From: Candidatus Gastranaerophilales bacterium
GTDB taxonomy: Bacteria > Cyanobacteriota > Vampirovibrionia > Gastranaerophilales > Gastranaerophilaceae
Direction: 5' to 3'
DNA length: 64,000 nt
Assembly: GCA_944326485.1 (NCBI GenBank)
Contig: CALVED010000002.1
Coordinates: 1-64,000, forward strand
In this document: positions 45,065 to 53,432 of the stretch, in pieces
How the letters are laid out: each line of letters starts with the position of its first letter
Numbering within the stretch: the first letter of the stretch is position 1
Translations under genes and position numbers: made by a program
The notes under the pieces: generated by a model
Database searches by the model: none
Seen by the model: the letters and a program-made list of their open reading frames with translations, nothing else
Told to the model about the DNA's origin: nothing

Positions 45065-46198
45065 TTAGTTTGATAATTTAGGATTATCATCTTCAAATAA
45101 TTTTAGGTCGCCTTTAGATGCTTCAAATATAGTTTGTGTTGCATATGCAACGTAATCTTTGTATTTTTTCTTTTTTAGTTTTTCTGAACCAATTAATGAA
45201 TTTACTTCATCAAAATATTTTTTCATATATTTAATTCTGTTTTCCTTATCTTCATTTAACCATTGAAGAAAAGGTTTATTACCTTTTTGAGAGTTACAAG
45301 ACTGATGCATAGAAATATAATTAGAAATATCATTTCCATTGTTATTTAGATCGTAAGCAATAATATGATCCGTATTTGCAATGGATGATTCTAAAAACCT
45401 AAGTGCTATTTGATAAGAAGTCCAATCTTCATTTTGTTTATTTTTTCCCGAATATTTAACAATCCAAGCAGAATTCATATCAGAAGAAGTTGGAAATCCT
45501 TTTGCCAAAGTTTGAATCTTTTCATATTTTTTTGGATTTTGGATTTTAATTTTACTAATTCTATCAATCATAATTTTTCTTCTAACAGGTGCGGAAGGAT
45601 TTTTCTTTCTAATCATGCATTGAAGGGAATCGAGTTTTTTCATTAATGCATTTTTTTCGTTCTGAGGGAGTCCTTTTGCAATTGCTCTCATTTTTTTGAT
45701 TTGTCTCATTTGTGTTTTTTGAAGTATTGGCAATTTTGTATCTCTTAAATCAACAAGCAGTGTTCTTATATCTTTTGAGTTACCATTTTTTTCTGATAAT
45801 GCCAGAATTTCATCATAAACACTTTCTTCAACAGGTCTCATATATTCTCTATAATGTCCTAAATATTCAAGATATTGATCATTTGGTATGTTTGCCAGTT
45901 CTTGTGCTATTAGGTTAAAAGTTGCTCTATTGAGCATTTTCTTTCCACAAGAAGGACATGTGATATCTCCTATTTTAGATATAGCAAAATTGCCTGACTT
46001 TTCAGCTAACTTCCTTTTTGAAGAATCTGCGCCATGAGTTCTTGTTTTTGATGAGAAAGAAATTGGAAAGTAAAAAAAGTTAGTTATTTCATTTGTTTGA
46101 ACATATTTATTATTATCAACCACTTGTGTAGAAATTTTATTAGGTGATTGATTTATATTTATTTGATTTCTAAAATATGTAATCGGCTGTATTTTCAT
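45065..46198 (-). CDS. Tagged HNH-nuclease-like protein
   Basis: A 377-residue protein. It opens MKIQPITY and has I-S-F-S-S at 46-50, matching the bipartite tag. A Cys-x-x-Cys (C-P-S-C, about 80-83) is followed by a long basic helical middle. The C-terminal third shows an HNH pattern: N-T-D-H-I-I-A-Y-D near residue 278, then N-Y-I-S-M-H-Q-S-C-N-S-Q-K-G-N-K. This matches the D-H-I ... N ... C-N-x-x-K-G-N core of HNH endonucleases. Only one C-x-x-C pair is obvious, so the usual second zinc ligand pair is incomplete. The target is unknown, and no homing or restriction partner is adjacent. Confidence 0.72.
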   Translation of the reverse strand: MKIQPITYFRNQININQSPNKISTQVVDNNKYVQTNEITNFFYFPISFSSKTRTHGADSSKRKLAEKSGNFAISKIGDITCPSCGKKMLNRATFNLIAQELANIPNDQYLEYLGHYREYMRPVEESVYDEILALSEKNGNSKDIRTLLVDLRDTKLPILQKTQMRQIKKMRAIAKGLPQNEKNALMKKLDSLQCMIRKKNPSAPVRRKIMIDRISKIKIQNPKKYEKIQTLAKGFPTSSDMNSAWIVKYSGKNKQNEDWTSYQIALRFLESSIANTDHIIAYDLNNNGNDISNYISMHQSCNSQKGNKPFLQWLNEDKENRIKYMKKYFDEVNSLIGSEKLKKKKYKDYVAYATQTIFEASKGDLKLFEDDNPKLSN

Positions 46199-46497
46199 TA
46201 TTAGCTCATAACAATGTCATGTATATAAAACAATAAATACATATTTTTTGTCAATTTCAGTTAAAAAATGTAAACTTGAATTTTTGAGTAGGTTAAATTT
46301 AAAATTTGAAGAAAAAAATATAATTTTTTAAAAAAAATAATATAAAAAAGTTAGGAAAATGGATAAAAATTTTCAAATATGAGAAAAATTCATAATTTTT
46401 TAAAATAAGGTGATAGCAGAAAAAAGCAAAAAAAATTGTTTTTAATTATTAAATTGATATTATTGCAAAGGGTCTATAATGATTGAAGGTAAAAAAA

Positions 46498-48213
46498 GTG
46501 CGAATATCAGAAGTAGATGTTTATAAAACAAGACAAAACAATAAATTAAAAAATGTTCAAGAAAATAAAAAATCATTAAAAAATCAAAGTTTTAATGGTG
46601 GAATTTCTGATGCTGCTTTTAATATACTGGATAAAGGATTTAGTGTATTAGATAAAAATGCAATGATACAGGTATCATTTGTAGATACAGTATCAACAAA
46701 TATACCAAGGACACTTGTAGATTTAAAGACAGGCCTGGCAGCAGCATTTGAAACATGTCGAAGAGAATTTTCAGGTTTATTTGTAAATTGTTTAATGCCT
46801 GGTCTAATAGTAAAGGGCTTGGCAGGATTTTTACCAAAGTCAAAAGAATTAAAAGGAACAAATGTTGTAGGTTCTTGGGCCAATGGTGATTCTATTAATA
46901 AATTACAAGAAGTATATAAACAAGCTCAAGAATCTGGAGCAGTTGATAAAACAAAAAAATATGTAGAAATGGCACTTTCTTCAATAGAAGGATTAGACGG
47001 TAAAACTTGGGTGAAATATGCGGATAAAGCAAATATGCCTGAGTATAAAGAAGCTGTTTCAATTATAACAGAGGCAATATCTAAGAATGGCGGTGAAAGA
47101 AAGAAATTACTGAAAACCGCGCAAGGTAAGCTGGCTGGTATTACAAAAGCAGAAAGCGTACTAAGATTCAATGGTATGGCACAAGCTAATTTAGAAGATA
47201 CATTAAGAGATGTTGCAGATTTGGGTTCGAAATTTAATTTTGTGAAGAAACAAACAGTTAATAATCTTGCTCAGGCAAATGGAATAGCTACAGAAGCCCA
47301 AACCGCATCAAAAGTAAATGAAGCAATTAATAATTATGGTTCAAAGTTAAAAGACTTTGTTAATAAGAAAAGTTTAATTGGTATGGGGATAGTTATTGCA
47401 ATAGCAGTAAGTATTCAAACTATAAACAGAGCGATAACAAGAAAACAATTTAAAGCAGAAGGTGCTCCAATATATAAAGATTTTGGTAAAAAAGATACAA
47501 CACAAAAAATGGATGAGAAACAGAAGAAAAAGTTTTTCATGAAAAAACTGGCAGCTGCAACAGGCATGTATGGTTTAGCTGCAATATCAATGATGAAAAA
47601 ACCTTCACTAGGAATGTTTCAATTTTCAAGTATTTTCCCAACGATGGATCAATGCAGATGGATAGCTTCTTCAACTTTTGCAAGTAGGATGATTGGAGCT
47701 GAAGACGAGAATGAACTTAGGGAAACAACTGTAAGGGATATAGCCTCATTTGCAGGATTGTATTTCCTTGGAGATTATGTGAAAAAAGGTGTAGCATCTG
47801 CAATAGAAGCTTTATCTAAAACAAAGGCAGGAAAAAATTTATTTAAAGAAGAAATAGTTTTATTAAATAGAAAAAAAGAAGTTGCAAAACCTTTATTAAA
47901 TGAAGGTGCTTCTGTTGTACAAAAATTAGGTACTCAAGGTGTATATAGGCTTAAACAGCTTGGTAATTGGATTAAGAATACTGATTTAAAAACAGCTAAT
48001 GAAGTTTCAAATATAAAAGTTAGAAACCTTAGAAATATATGTAGAGTTGCTGATATTGCATTCTCTGTTGTAATGCTTGGAATATTACTTCCAAAATACA
48101 ATAGAAAAGTAACAGAAAGAAAAGTTGCTGAGGCAAAAAAACAAGAGCAGCTTCAACAATCTAAGAATATGCCATTTCAAGAAGTTCCTAAAATATTTAA
48201 AGAGTTAACATAA
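46498..48213 (+). CDS. Large tagged membrane-associated protein, paralogue of the 4029-5978 gene
   Basis: A 571-residue protein of unknown function. It begins MRIS, has Q-S-F-N-G-G at 30-35 and S-T-N-I-P-R-T about 30 residues later, then hydrophobic stretches (about 85-105, 297-315 and 360-375). The C-terminal segment is V-V-M-L-G-I-L-L-P-K-Y with a basic tail. Order and several motifs match the 649-residue protein at 4029-5978, which also starts MRI. The start was set at the GTG at 46498 (gaagg eight bases before) rather than the TTG at 46483. No enzyme motif. The ~300-bp gap upstream is A-rich, with no gene or repeat visible. Confidence 0.78.
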   Translation: MRISEVDVYKTRQNNKLKNVQENKKSLKNQSFNGGISDAAFNILDKGFSVLDKNAMIQVSFVDTVSTNIPRTLVDLKTGLAAAFETCRREFSGLFVNCLMPGLIVKGLAGFLPKSKELKGTNVVGSWANGDSINKLQEVYKQAQESGAVDKTKKYVEMALSSIEGLDGKTWVKYADKANMPEYKEAVSIITEAISKNGGERKKLLKTAQGKLAGITKAESVLRFNGMAQANLEDTLRDVADLGSKFNFVKKQTVNNLAQANGIATEAQTASKVNEAINNYGSKLKDFVNKKSLIGMGIVIAIAVSIQTINRAITRKQFKAEGAPIYKDFGKKDTTQKMDEKQKKKFFMKKLAAATGMYGLAAISMMKKPSLGMFQFSSIFPTMDQCRWIASSTFASRMIGAEDENELRETTVRDIASFAGLYFLGDYVKKGVASAIEALSKTKAGKNLFKEEIVLLNRKKEVAKPLLNEGASVVQKLGTQGVYRLKQLGNWIKNTDLKTANEVSNIKVRNLRNICRVADIAFSVVMLGILLPKYNRKVTERKVAEAKKQEQLQQSKNMPFQEVPKIFKELT

Positions 48214-48338
48214 TTTACAATTAAAAAAAGAAAACCGCAAATTTTTTTTAGTTTAAGTTTTGTACTAATGTTGAGTTGTTAAAAACTAAAAAATAGTATA
48301 TAATAATTCACGCTGGTATAAAGTAAGGAGAGAAGTAA

Positions 48339-48692
48339 GTGGTTGACAACAGGTCAGCTGGAATCCTTGGAATTGGCGGAGGTATAAACTTCAAAAGCGG
48401 AGATATATCAGGTACAGCGGCTAAGACCTCGGATGATAGAGCGAGTCAAGGAACTGAATATTTTCTTCAAGAAGGTGAAGAAGAACAAAATCAAAAGAAT
48501 GAACCTTTTGAAGATAGAAGTATGCAGCTTAGAGCTTCTTTAAATTCTCTTGCACTTCTCAATGTTGTTTCAGTGCTTAGAAATAAACGTAAAACAATGA
48601 TACTAGATGAAGAAGAAGTCGCTGAAAAAATTAATTCAAAAAAGGTAAAGAAGGTAGATAAAAAAGATAAAGAAGATAATGAAAATAAATAA
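48339..48692 (+). CDS. Small charged protein with a tag-like N-terminus
   Basis: A 117-residue protein with a Gly-rich start (G-I-L-G-I-G-G-G-I-N-F-K-S-G, F-K at 18-19), an acidic middle, a short helix (about 65-82, L-R-A-S-L-N-S-L-A-L-L-N) and a Lys/Asp/Glu-rich tail. It is probably largely disordered, with one amphipathic helix. It starts GTG with aaggag eight bases upstream. The N-F-K-S-G motif resembles the tag but lacks the M-K/R-I opening, so it is a doubtful member. A terminator overlaps its stop region. Confidence 0.65.
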   Translation: MVDNRSAGILGIGGGINFKSGDISGTAAKTSDDRASQGTEYFLQEGEEEQNQKNEPFEDRSMQLRASLNSLALLNVVSVLRNKRKTMILDEEEVAEKINSKKVKKVDKKDKEDNENK

Positions 48693-48718
48693 AAACCGAG
48701 AAATTTTCTCGGTTTTTA
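48691..48718 (+). terminator. Rho-independent terminator
   Basis: aaaaaccgagaa and ttctcggttttt pair with a minimal loop and are followed by T-rich sequence, directly after the small charged gene. It may also serve the convergent gene on the other strand. Confidence 0.88.
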
Positions 48719-48735
48719 TTTATTTAATTTAAAAT

Positions 48736-49041
48736 TTATGTTGTCCATTCGGTACTATATAATTTTCTTGCAAGATATTCTTCAGGTGTTTCTTGTTTTG
48801 AAAAACTAAAGTCTATGTCACTCCTTGTTTTCTGAAGTTGTTCTTGTCTCATTGAATTTCTTAATTGGCCTGCAGTTATAGGGTAAACATAGTTTGATCC
48901 CCAAGTTCCGTAAGAAACTACTTTGTCATCAGGAATACTTTCATCAAGTTTAATGAGCGGTTTAATCTCATTATTGTTTCCTTTGAATTTTGCAATGTTT
49001 TTACCATAGTTTGAATGCATTGAAATAGGTGTAATTTTCAT
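48736..49041 (-). CDS. Small tagged protein of unknown function
   Basis: A 101-residue protein starting MKITPIS with K-F-K-G at residues 18-21. The remainder is polar, with S-Y-G-T-W-G-S-N-Y-V-Y-P-I-T-A-G-Q in the middle and a C-terminal stretch ending E-Y-L-A-R-K-L-Y-S-T-E-W. It has no membrane segment and is not recognised. The ATG at 49041 has ggag eight bases upstream (aaggagacaaa); the frame continues 25 codons upstream without support, through the likely promoter. Confidence 0.68.
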   Translation of the reverse strand: MKITPISMHSNYGKNIAKFKGNNNEIKPLIKLDESIPDDKVVSYGTWGSNYVYPITAGQLRNSMRQEQLQKTRSDIDFSFSKQETPEEYLARKLYSTEWTT

Positions 49042-49174
49042 TTTGTCTCCTTCTCTCTTATAAAAATAATAAACACACATTATAGTAAAACTCATAAATA
49101 AATAATTTGCTAACAAAAAATTAAATTTTCTAAAATAAGATATTCTGGTAAAATATAAACAGGAACTGGAATAT

Positions 49175-50326
49175 ATGAAAAAAAAATTAATACAGATATT
49201 TTTAATGTTATATTTTTTAATGAATGCTTCAAGTGTATATGCTCTTGAATTTAGTGATATTGATCATGGATTTTGGGCTTATAAAGAGATAGATGAATTA
49301 ACAGATAAAGGAATTATAACAGGATATCCGGATAATAAATATTTGCCTCAGAAATATATAACAAGGGCTGAATATGCAGCGATGCTTATAAAAGCATTAG
49401 ATTTAGAGAATGTAGAAATAGAAGAAATGTATACGTTCGAAGATATTGGTCCTGAAAATTGGGCTTGGAAATATGTTTTAATAGCATTAAATTATGATAT
49501 TTTAAAACCAGCTTCTGACAGTCATTTCTATCCTAATGATTATGTTACAAGAAGTGAAATTATAACATTTTTAGTAAACTTATTAAAAACAGAAGATATT
49601 ACAAAGAAAGATGCAATAATTGCACTTCAGAATGCTTATGTAGACTTCGATGACATTCCTGATTGGTTTAAAGTTACTGCCGGAAAAGCAGAGGTATTAA
49701 ATATAATAGCAAAAGAACCTCCAAGACAAAATTATCTTGACTATAATAAATATATAACGAGAGCACAAATTGCAGTATTTTTGTCTAAGATGAAAAGAGA
49801 AACTGATTCTTATGTGGAAGAAAAAAAGAAAGCAGAAAAATCTCCTAAAATTGCAGAAGGAATAATGATTGAGAATGTTTTAAGAGATGGAGATGTTGTA
49901 ACTATACCGGCAAAATCTGTTCTTCCAATAACAATAATAGGGCAAATAAGTACAAAAGATGTAAAACCGGGACAAATGTTTCAAGCAAGATTTCCAGCTA
50001 ACATAATTGATTATGAACATCATCTATTGTTATCAAAAGATATGATATTAATAGGTAAAATTCTTGACTCTGTGGACGGGAAATATTTGATACGTAATGG
50101 GGAATTTATGTTTGAATTATCCGCAGTAAATAATAAAGACAACTTAACAAAGATTCTTGGAGTTGCTGAATGTGAAGTTCCTTCTATTGAAGCCAATAAA
50201 GTTAAAAAAGTTTTTAAAACAGTAATAAAAGGAAGAAATGTAACTGTTAAAGACGGACAAATTTTATATATTAAACTTTTTAGGCAAATGAGGGTAAACA
50301 TTGTTACAGGAGAAGTTTTAGATTAA
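49175..50326 (+). CDS. Exported SLH-domain protein
   Basis: A 383-residue protein with a signal peptide (cleavage after about residue 24, V-Y-A-L). Two clear S-layer-homology modules and a weaker third occupy about 26-205: F-S-D-I-D-H-G-F-W-A-Y-K-E-I, G-I-I-T-G-Y-P-D-N-K-Y and Y-I-T-R-A-E-Y-A-A-M-L. The unassigned C-terminal part (about 230-383) is beta-rich and repeats short charged strands. SLH domains bind pyruvylated or amidated secondary wall polymer; in Cyanobacteria and relatives they anchor outer-membrane proteins to peptidoglycan. No C-terminal porin barrel is visible, so this is likely a periplasmic linker. Confidence 0.87.
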   Translation: MKKKLIQIFLMLYFLMNASSVYALEFSDIDHGFWAYKEIDELTDKGIITGYPDNKYLPQKYITRAEYAAMLIKALDLENVEIEEMYTFEDIGPENWAWKYVLIALNYDILKPASDSHFYPNDYVTRSEIITFLVNLLKTEDITKKDAIIALQNAYVDFDDIPDWFKVTAGKAEVLNIIAKEPPRQNYLDYNKYITRAQIAVFLSKMKRETDSYVEEKKKAEKSPKIAEGIMIENVLRDGDVVTIPAKSVLPITIIGQISTKDVKPGQMFQARFPANIIDYEHHLLLSKDMILIGKILDSVDGKYLIRNGEFMFELSAVNNKDNLTKILGVAECEVPSIEANKVKKVFKTVIKGRNVTVKDGQILYIKLFRQMRVNIVTGEVLD

Positions 50327-50328
50327 TT

Positions 50329-50373
50329 TGTCCGAAAAAATTTTACGATAAGTTGAAAGTGTAATACTAAATG
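50329..50373 (+). repeat. Dispersed intergenic repeat, copy 8 (internally deleted)
   Basis: tgtccgaaaaaattttacgataag and gaaagtg of the left end run directly into taatactaaatgaat, resembling the right end, so the middle seems deleted. It starts 2 bp after the SLH-protein stop. Confidence 0.55.
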
Positions 50374-50375
50374 AA

Positions 50376-50696
50376 TTATACTTTTTTATATATACCCATT
50401 TCTTCAAGAGCTTTTAAAAAACTTTGTGCTGTAGCTTTTTGTACATCAGGAGGAACAACTCTTAAAAGTTCTACTGTTCTGGATATTACAGGGTCCTTAT
50501 CATACCAGCGATTACATACTTTTGGTCTTACCATTTCATAAAACTTATCAATAGCTTCTTTTGAAACTTTTTTTTCTATTTCTTTTAGAAAAATTTCTGC
50601 CTGTGATTTTAATTCATTTTGATAGTTTTGAAGAAGATTTATAACTTCAAGCAAAACAGGATCATGATCATACCATCTTTTATAATTGTGATTCAC
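50376..50696 (-). CDS. Small protein with duplicated R-W-Y-D-x-D-P-V motif
   Basis: A 106-residue protein made of two similar halves: K-R-W-Y-D-H-D-P-V-L-L-E-V-I-N-L-L at 6-22 and N-R-W-Y-D-K-D-P-V-I-S-R-T-V-E-L-L at 62-78, each followed by a helical stretch. It has no known domain, membrane segment or Cys. It follows murA with a 17-bp overlap, so it is co-translated and perhaps linked to peptidoglycan synthesis, although that is inference from position only. Confidence 0.7.
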   Translation of the reverse strand: MNHNYKRWYDHDPVLLEVINLLQNYQNELKSQAEIFLKEIEKKVSKEAIDKFYEMVRPKVCNRWYDKDPVISRTVELLRVVPPDVQKATAQSFLKALEEMGIYKKV

Positions 50697-52005
50697 TTAA
50701 ATTTCCTTTACCTTGTGAAATAATAGAGTTATCATCTTCAGAATATCTAATTATATCTGCACCTATCATTTTAAACTTATTTTCAAGAAGTTCGTAACCT
50801 CTATCTATATGATATATATTGTCGATAGTACTTTCCCCTTCAGCCATTAATGCAGCAACAACTAAAGAAGCACCTGCTCTTAAATCACTTGCTCTAAGAT
50901 TAGCCCCTGTTAAGTTTTTAACACCTTTTACAAGCGCATGATTTCTTTCTTGATGAATATCAGCCCCCATTTTTCTTAATTCTGGAACTTGCATAAAACG
51001 ATTTTCATAAAGACTTTCAGTAATTATACTAACACCATCAGCAACAGTAGCTAAAGACATAGCCATTGACTGTAAATCTGTTGGGAAACCAGGATATGGT
51101 TGTGTAATAATGTTTATAGCTTCAAGTCTTTTCTTACAAGAAACTTCTATTGATGTAGGGTCAATAAGTTTTATATCAGCACCCATTTTAGATAATTTTG
51201 AAGTATAGAAAGTTAAATGATTTGGGAATATATTTTTAATAATCCCTTTACCTTTTGTAGCTATGAATGCAGCCATATAAGTTCCGGCTTCAATTCTGTC
51301 AGGAATAGTTGTATATTCAATAGGTCTTAAATTTTCTTGTTTTACACCATTTATAACAATTTCAGAAGTTCCGGCACCAATAATGTCAGCGCCCATTGCA
51401 TTTAGGAAGTTAGCTAAATCTATAATTTCAGGTTCTTGTGCAGCATTTTGTATTCTTGTTGCACCTTCGGCCAAAACAGAAGCCAACATAATATTTTCTG
51501 TTGCACCAACAGAAGGAATATCAAGATATATATCTGTACCAATTAATTTTTTAGCTTTTGCATGTACATATCCATTTTCAATTTTAATGTTAGTGCCAAG
51601 TGCTTCAAGACCTCTTATATGAAAATCAACTTTTCTTTCACCAATAGCACATCCTCCGGGAAGAGCAACAACAGCTTCTTTGCATCTTCCAACAAGTGCT
51701 CCTAAAACAATGAAAGAAGCTCTCATTCTGCTTACAAGTTCATAACTTGCAGTAACGCTTGTTAGATTAGTTGCATCTATTGTAATTGATTTTTCTTTTT
51801 TATCGTATGAAGTTTTAGCACCAAGTTGTTCTATAACGTTAAGCATTATAATAACATCAGTAAGTTCCGGAACATTATAAATTTTACTTTCACCTTTAAC
51901 TAAAAGAGCAGCTGCCATTAACTTTAATACTGCATTTTTTGCACCGCTTATGGAAACTTCACCTTTAAGCTGTCTTCCACCTATTATCCTAATCTTTTGT
52001 ACCAA
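50680..52005 (-). CDS. murA: UDP-N-acetylglucosamine 1-carboxyvinyltransferase
   Basis: A 441-residue enolpyruvyl transferase that commits UDP-GlcNAc to peptidoglycan using PEP. Features are G-x-L-K-G-E-V-x-I-S-G-A-K-N-A-V-L at the start and the reactive Cys loop in L-P-G-G-C-A-I-G-E-R-K-V-D-F-H. F-P-T-D-L-Q-S-M-A and E-N-R-F-M-Q-V-P-E-L-R-K-M-G-A-D lie near residues 310-355. Cys rather than Asp at the loop means fosfomycin-sensitive type. The TTG at 52005, after ggagg, is preferred over an upstream ATG. The last codons overlap the next gene by 17 bp. Confidence 0.95.
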   Translation of the reverse strand: MVQKIRIIGGRQLKGEVSISGAKNAVLKLMAAALLVKGESKIYNVPELTDVIIMLNVIEQLGAKTSYDKKEKSITIDATNLTSVTASYELVSRMRASFIVLGALVGRCKEAVVALPGGCAIGERKVDFHIRGLEALGTNIKIENGYVHAKAKKLIGTDIYLDIPSVGATENIMLASVLAEGATRIQNAAQEPEIIDLANFLNAMGADIIGAGTSEIVINGVKQENLRPIEYTTIPDRIEAGTYMAAFIATKGKGIIKNIFPNHLTFYTSKLSKMGADIKLIDPTSIEVSCKKRLEAINIITQPYPGFPTDLQSMAMSLATVADGVSIITESLYENRFMQVPELRKMGADIHQERNHALVKGVKNLTGANLRASDLRAGASLVVAALMAEGESTIDNIYHIDRGYELLENKFKMIGADIIRYSEDDNSIISQGKGNLSESQL

Positions 52006-52195
52006 GTTTCCTCCGAAATTTACCAGGTTAATAAAAGTATGTAAATTATAATACACTCTATATTATAATAATATAACTTATATATTTAATGGTAAATAGA
52101 TTAACTATTGTAAACACATAATATTATATCATTCAAATATTGTATATTCTAAGCAATGCTTTAATTGTAAAATAAGAAAAGAAAAAAGGTATAAT

Positions 52196-52594
52196 ATGAA
52201 ATCAAATGAAGATCTTTTAGAATTAGCAAAAGAAGTATCAAAAAGAGCATATTGTAATTATTCAAAGTTTCCGGTTGGTGCTTGTGTATTATATTCAAAT
52301 GGAAATTATTATCTGGGTTGCAATGTTGAAAATTCAAGTTATGGATTGTCTTTATGTGCAGAAAGAAATGCAATTTCAACTGCAATTGCTGCAGGTGAAA
52401 AAAGTAATATAGTAAAAATTGCAATATATTCTCCGAGTTCAAAAAAATGTTTCCCTTGTGGTGCTTGTCGTCAATGGCTTCAGGAATTTGAACTTGGTCA
52501 GAATATAGAAATTATACTGGAAGATGATGACTTAAACTGCTGTATTTATAGATTGAATGATATTTTCCCATATTCATTTGGGTTGAATGTGTGA
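52196..52594 (+). CDS. cdd: Cytidine deaminase
   Basis: A 132-residue zinc deaminase of the homotetrameric type that converts cytidine or deoxycytidine to uridine in pyrimidine salvage. The active site is intact: Y-S-x-F-P-V-G-A substrate loop, N-V-E-N-S-S-Y, C-A-E-R-N-A-I (zinc Cys and proton-shuttle Glu) and P-C-G-A-C-R-Q (two zinc Cys). It is the first gene of a possible cdd-sigF-pilD run in the same direction, although an extended -10 box before sigF suggests an internal promoter. Confidence 0.95.
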   Translation: MKSNEDLLELAKEVSKRAYCNYSKFPVGACVLYSNGNYYLGCNVENSSYGLSLCAERNAISTAIAAGEKSNIVKIAIYSPSSKKCFPCGACRQWLQEFELGQNIEIILEDDDLNCCIYRLNDIFPYSFGLNV

Positions 52595-52600
52595 TATAAT
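52591..52600 (+). promoter_or_regulatory. Extended -10 box before the sigma factor gene
   Basis: gtgatataat contains TGa-TATAAT, a consensus extended -10, 31 bp before the sigma-factor ATG at 52631. The -35 region lies inside the end of cdd and is weak, which suits an extended -10 promoter. The same tgatataat occurs before rsfS at 63038. Confidence 0.6.
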
Positions 52601-52630
52601 AATTGAGATAAGAGAGAAGAGGATTATATA

Positions 52631-53413
52631 ATGGCTGATTACACCATTAATTATGAAGAAATAGGGGAATGGTTAAAATTATATAAATCGGCAAAAGATG
52701 AGAAACAGAAAAAACATCTTCAAAATATCATTGCACTTGCTGCGATGCCTCTTGTAAAGAAAATTGCAAGAGGTCTTGCAAGGAGAAATACAGACCCAGT
52801 TGAAGATATTATTCAAGTTGGAAGCGTTGGTCTTGTTAAAGCAATACAACTTTATAATCCTAAAGTCAGTGAAAACTTTAAAACTTATGCTACATATTTG
52901 ATTACCGGAGAAATAAGACATTATTTGCGTGATAAAGTTTCTATGATTAAGGCTCCAAGGGAAATTTATGAACTTGCTTATCGTGTGAATAAATTGATGC
53001 AAAAGTTAAAAGATGAACAGGGTAATGAACCATCTGAAGCAGTTTTAGCAGAAGAACTTGGAACTTCTGTTGGTAAAATAAAAGAAGTTATTGATGTTGA
53101 AAGAAGAAAGCAGACAATTTCTTTAGATCAATATATAACAACGGGAAGTGATGAGTCTTTATCTTTGTTTGATAAAATTGCAGATGATAATCATTATAAT
53201 TTAGAGTCTTTTCAAGAAGATAAAATATTAATTTCGGATGCTATAAAAAAACTTGATGTTAAACTTCAAGAAGTTGTAGTTATGAATTATTTTGAAGATA
53301 TGAGTCAAACTCAAATTGCTAATAAACTTGGTATTTCTCAAATGCAAGTTTCAAGAAGATTAAAAAAAGCATTAAATATGCTTTTAAACATATTATCTGA
53401 AAAGGAAAATTAA
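52631..53413 (+). CDS. sigF: SigF/SigB/SigG-type alternative RNA polymerase sigma factor
   Basis: A 260-residue group-3 sigma-70 protein. Region 2: N-T-D-P-V-E-D-I-I-Q-V-G-S-V-G-L-V-K-A-I, F-K-T-Y-A-T-Y-L-I-T-G-E-I-R-H-Y-L-R-D. Region 3: V-S-M-I-K-A-P-R-E-I-Y-E-L. Region 4: F-E-D-M-S-Q-T-Q-I-A-N-K-L-G-I-S-Q-M-Q-V-S-R-R-L. This is the cyanobacterial SigF / Bacillus SigB-SigF type. In Cyanobacteria SigF controls type IV pilus and surface functions. The next gene here, ~20 bp downstream, is a prepilin peptidase, which supports the same role. No anti-sigma factor gene is adjacent. Confidence 0.92.
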   Translation: MADYTINYEEIGEWLKLYKSAKDEKQKKHLQNIIALAAMPLVKKIARGLARRNTDPVEDIIQVGSVGLVKAIQLYNPKVSENFKTYATYLITGEIRHYLRDKVSMIKAPREIYELAYRVNKLMQKLKDEQGNEPSEAVLAEELGTSVGKIKEVIDVERRKQTISLDQYITTGSDESLSLFDKIADDNHYNLESFQEDKILISDAIKKLDVKLQEVVVMNYFEDMSQTQIANKLGISQMQVSRRLKKALNMLLNILSEKEN

Positions 53414-53432
53414 AAAGAAATTGGTGGATTTT

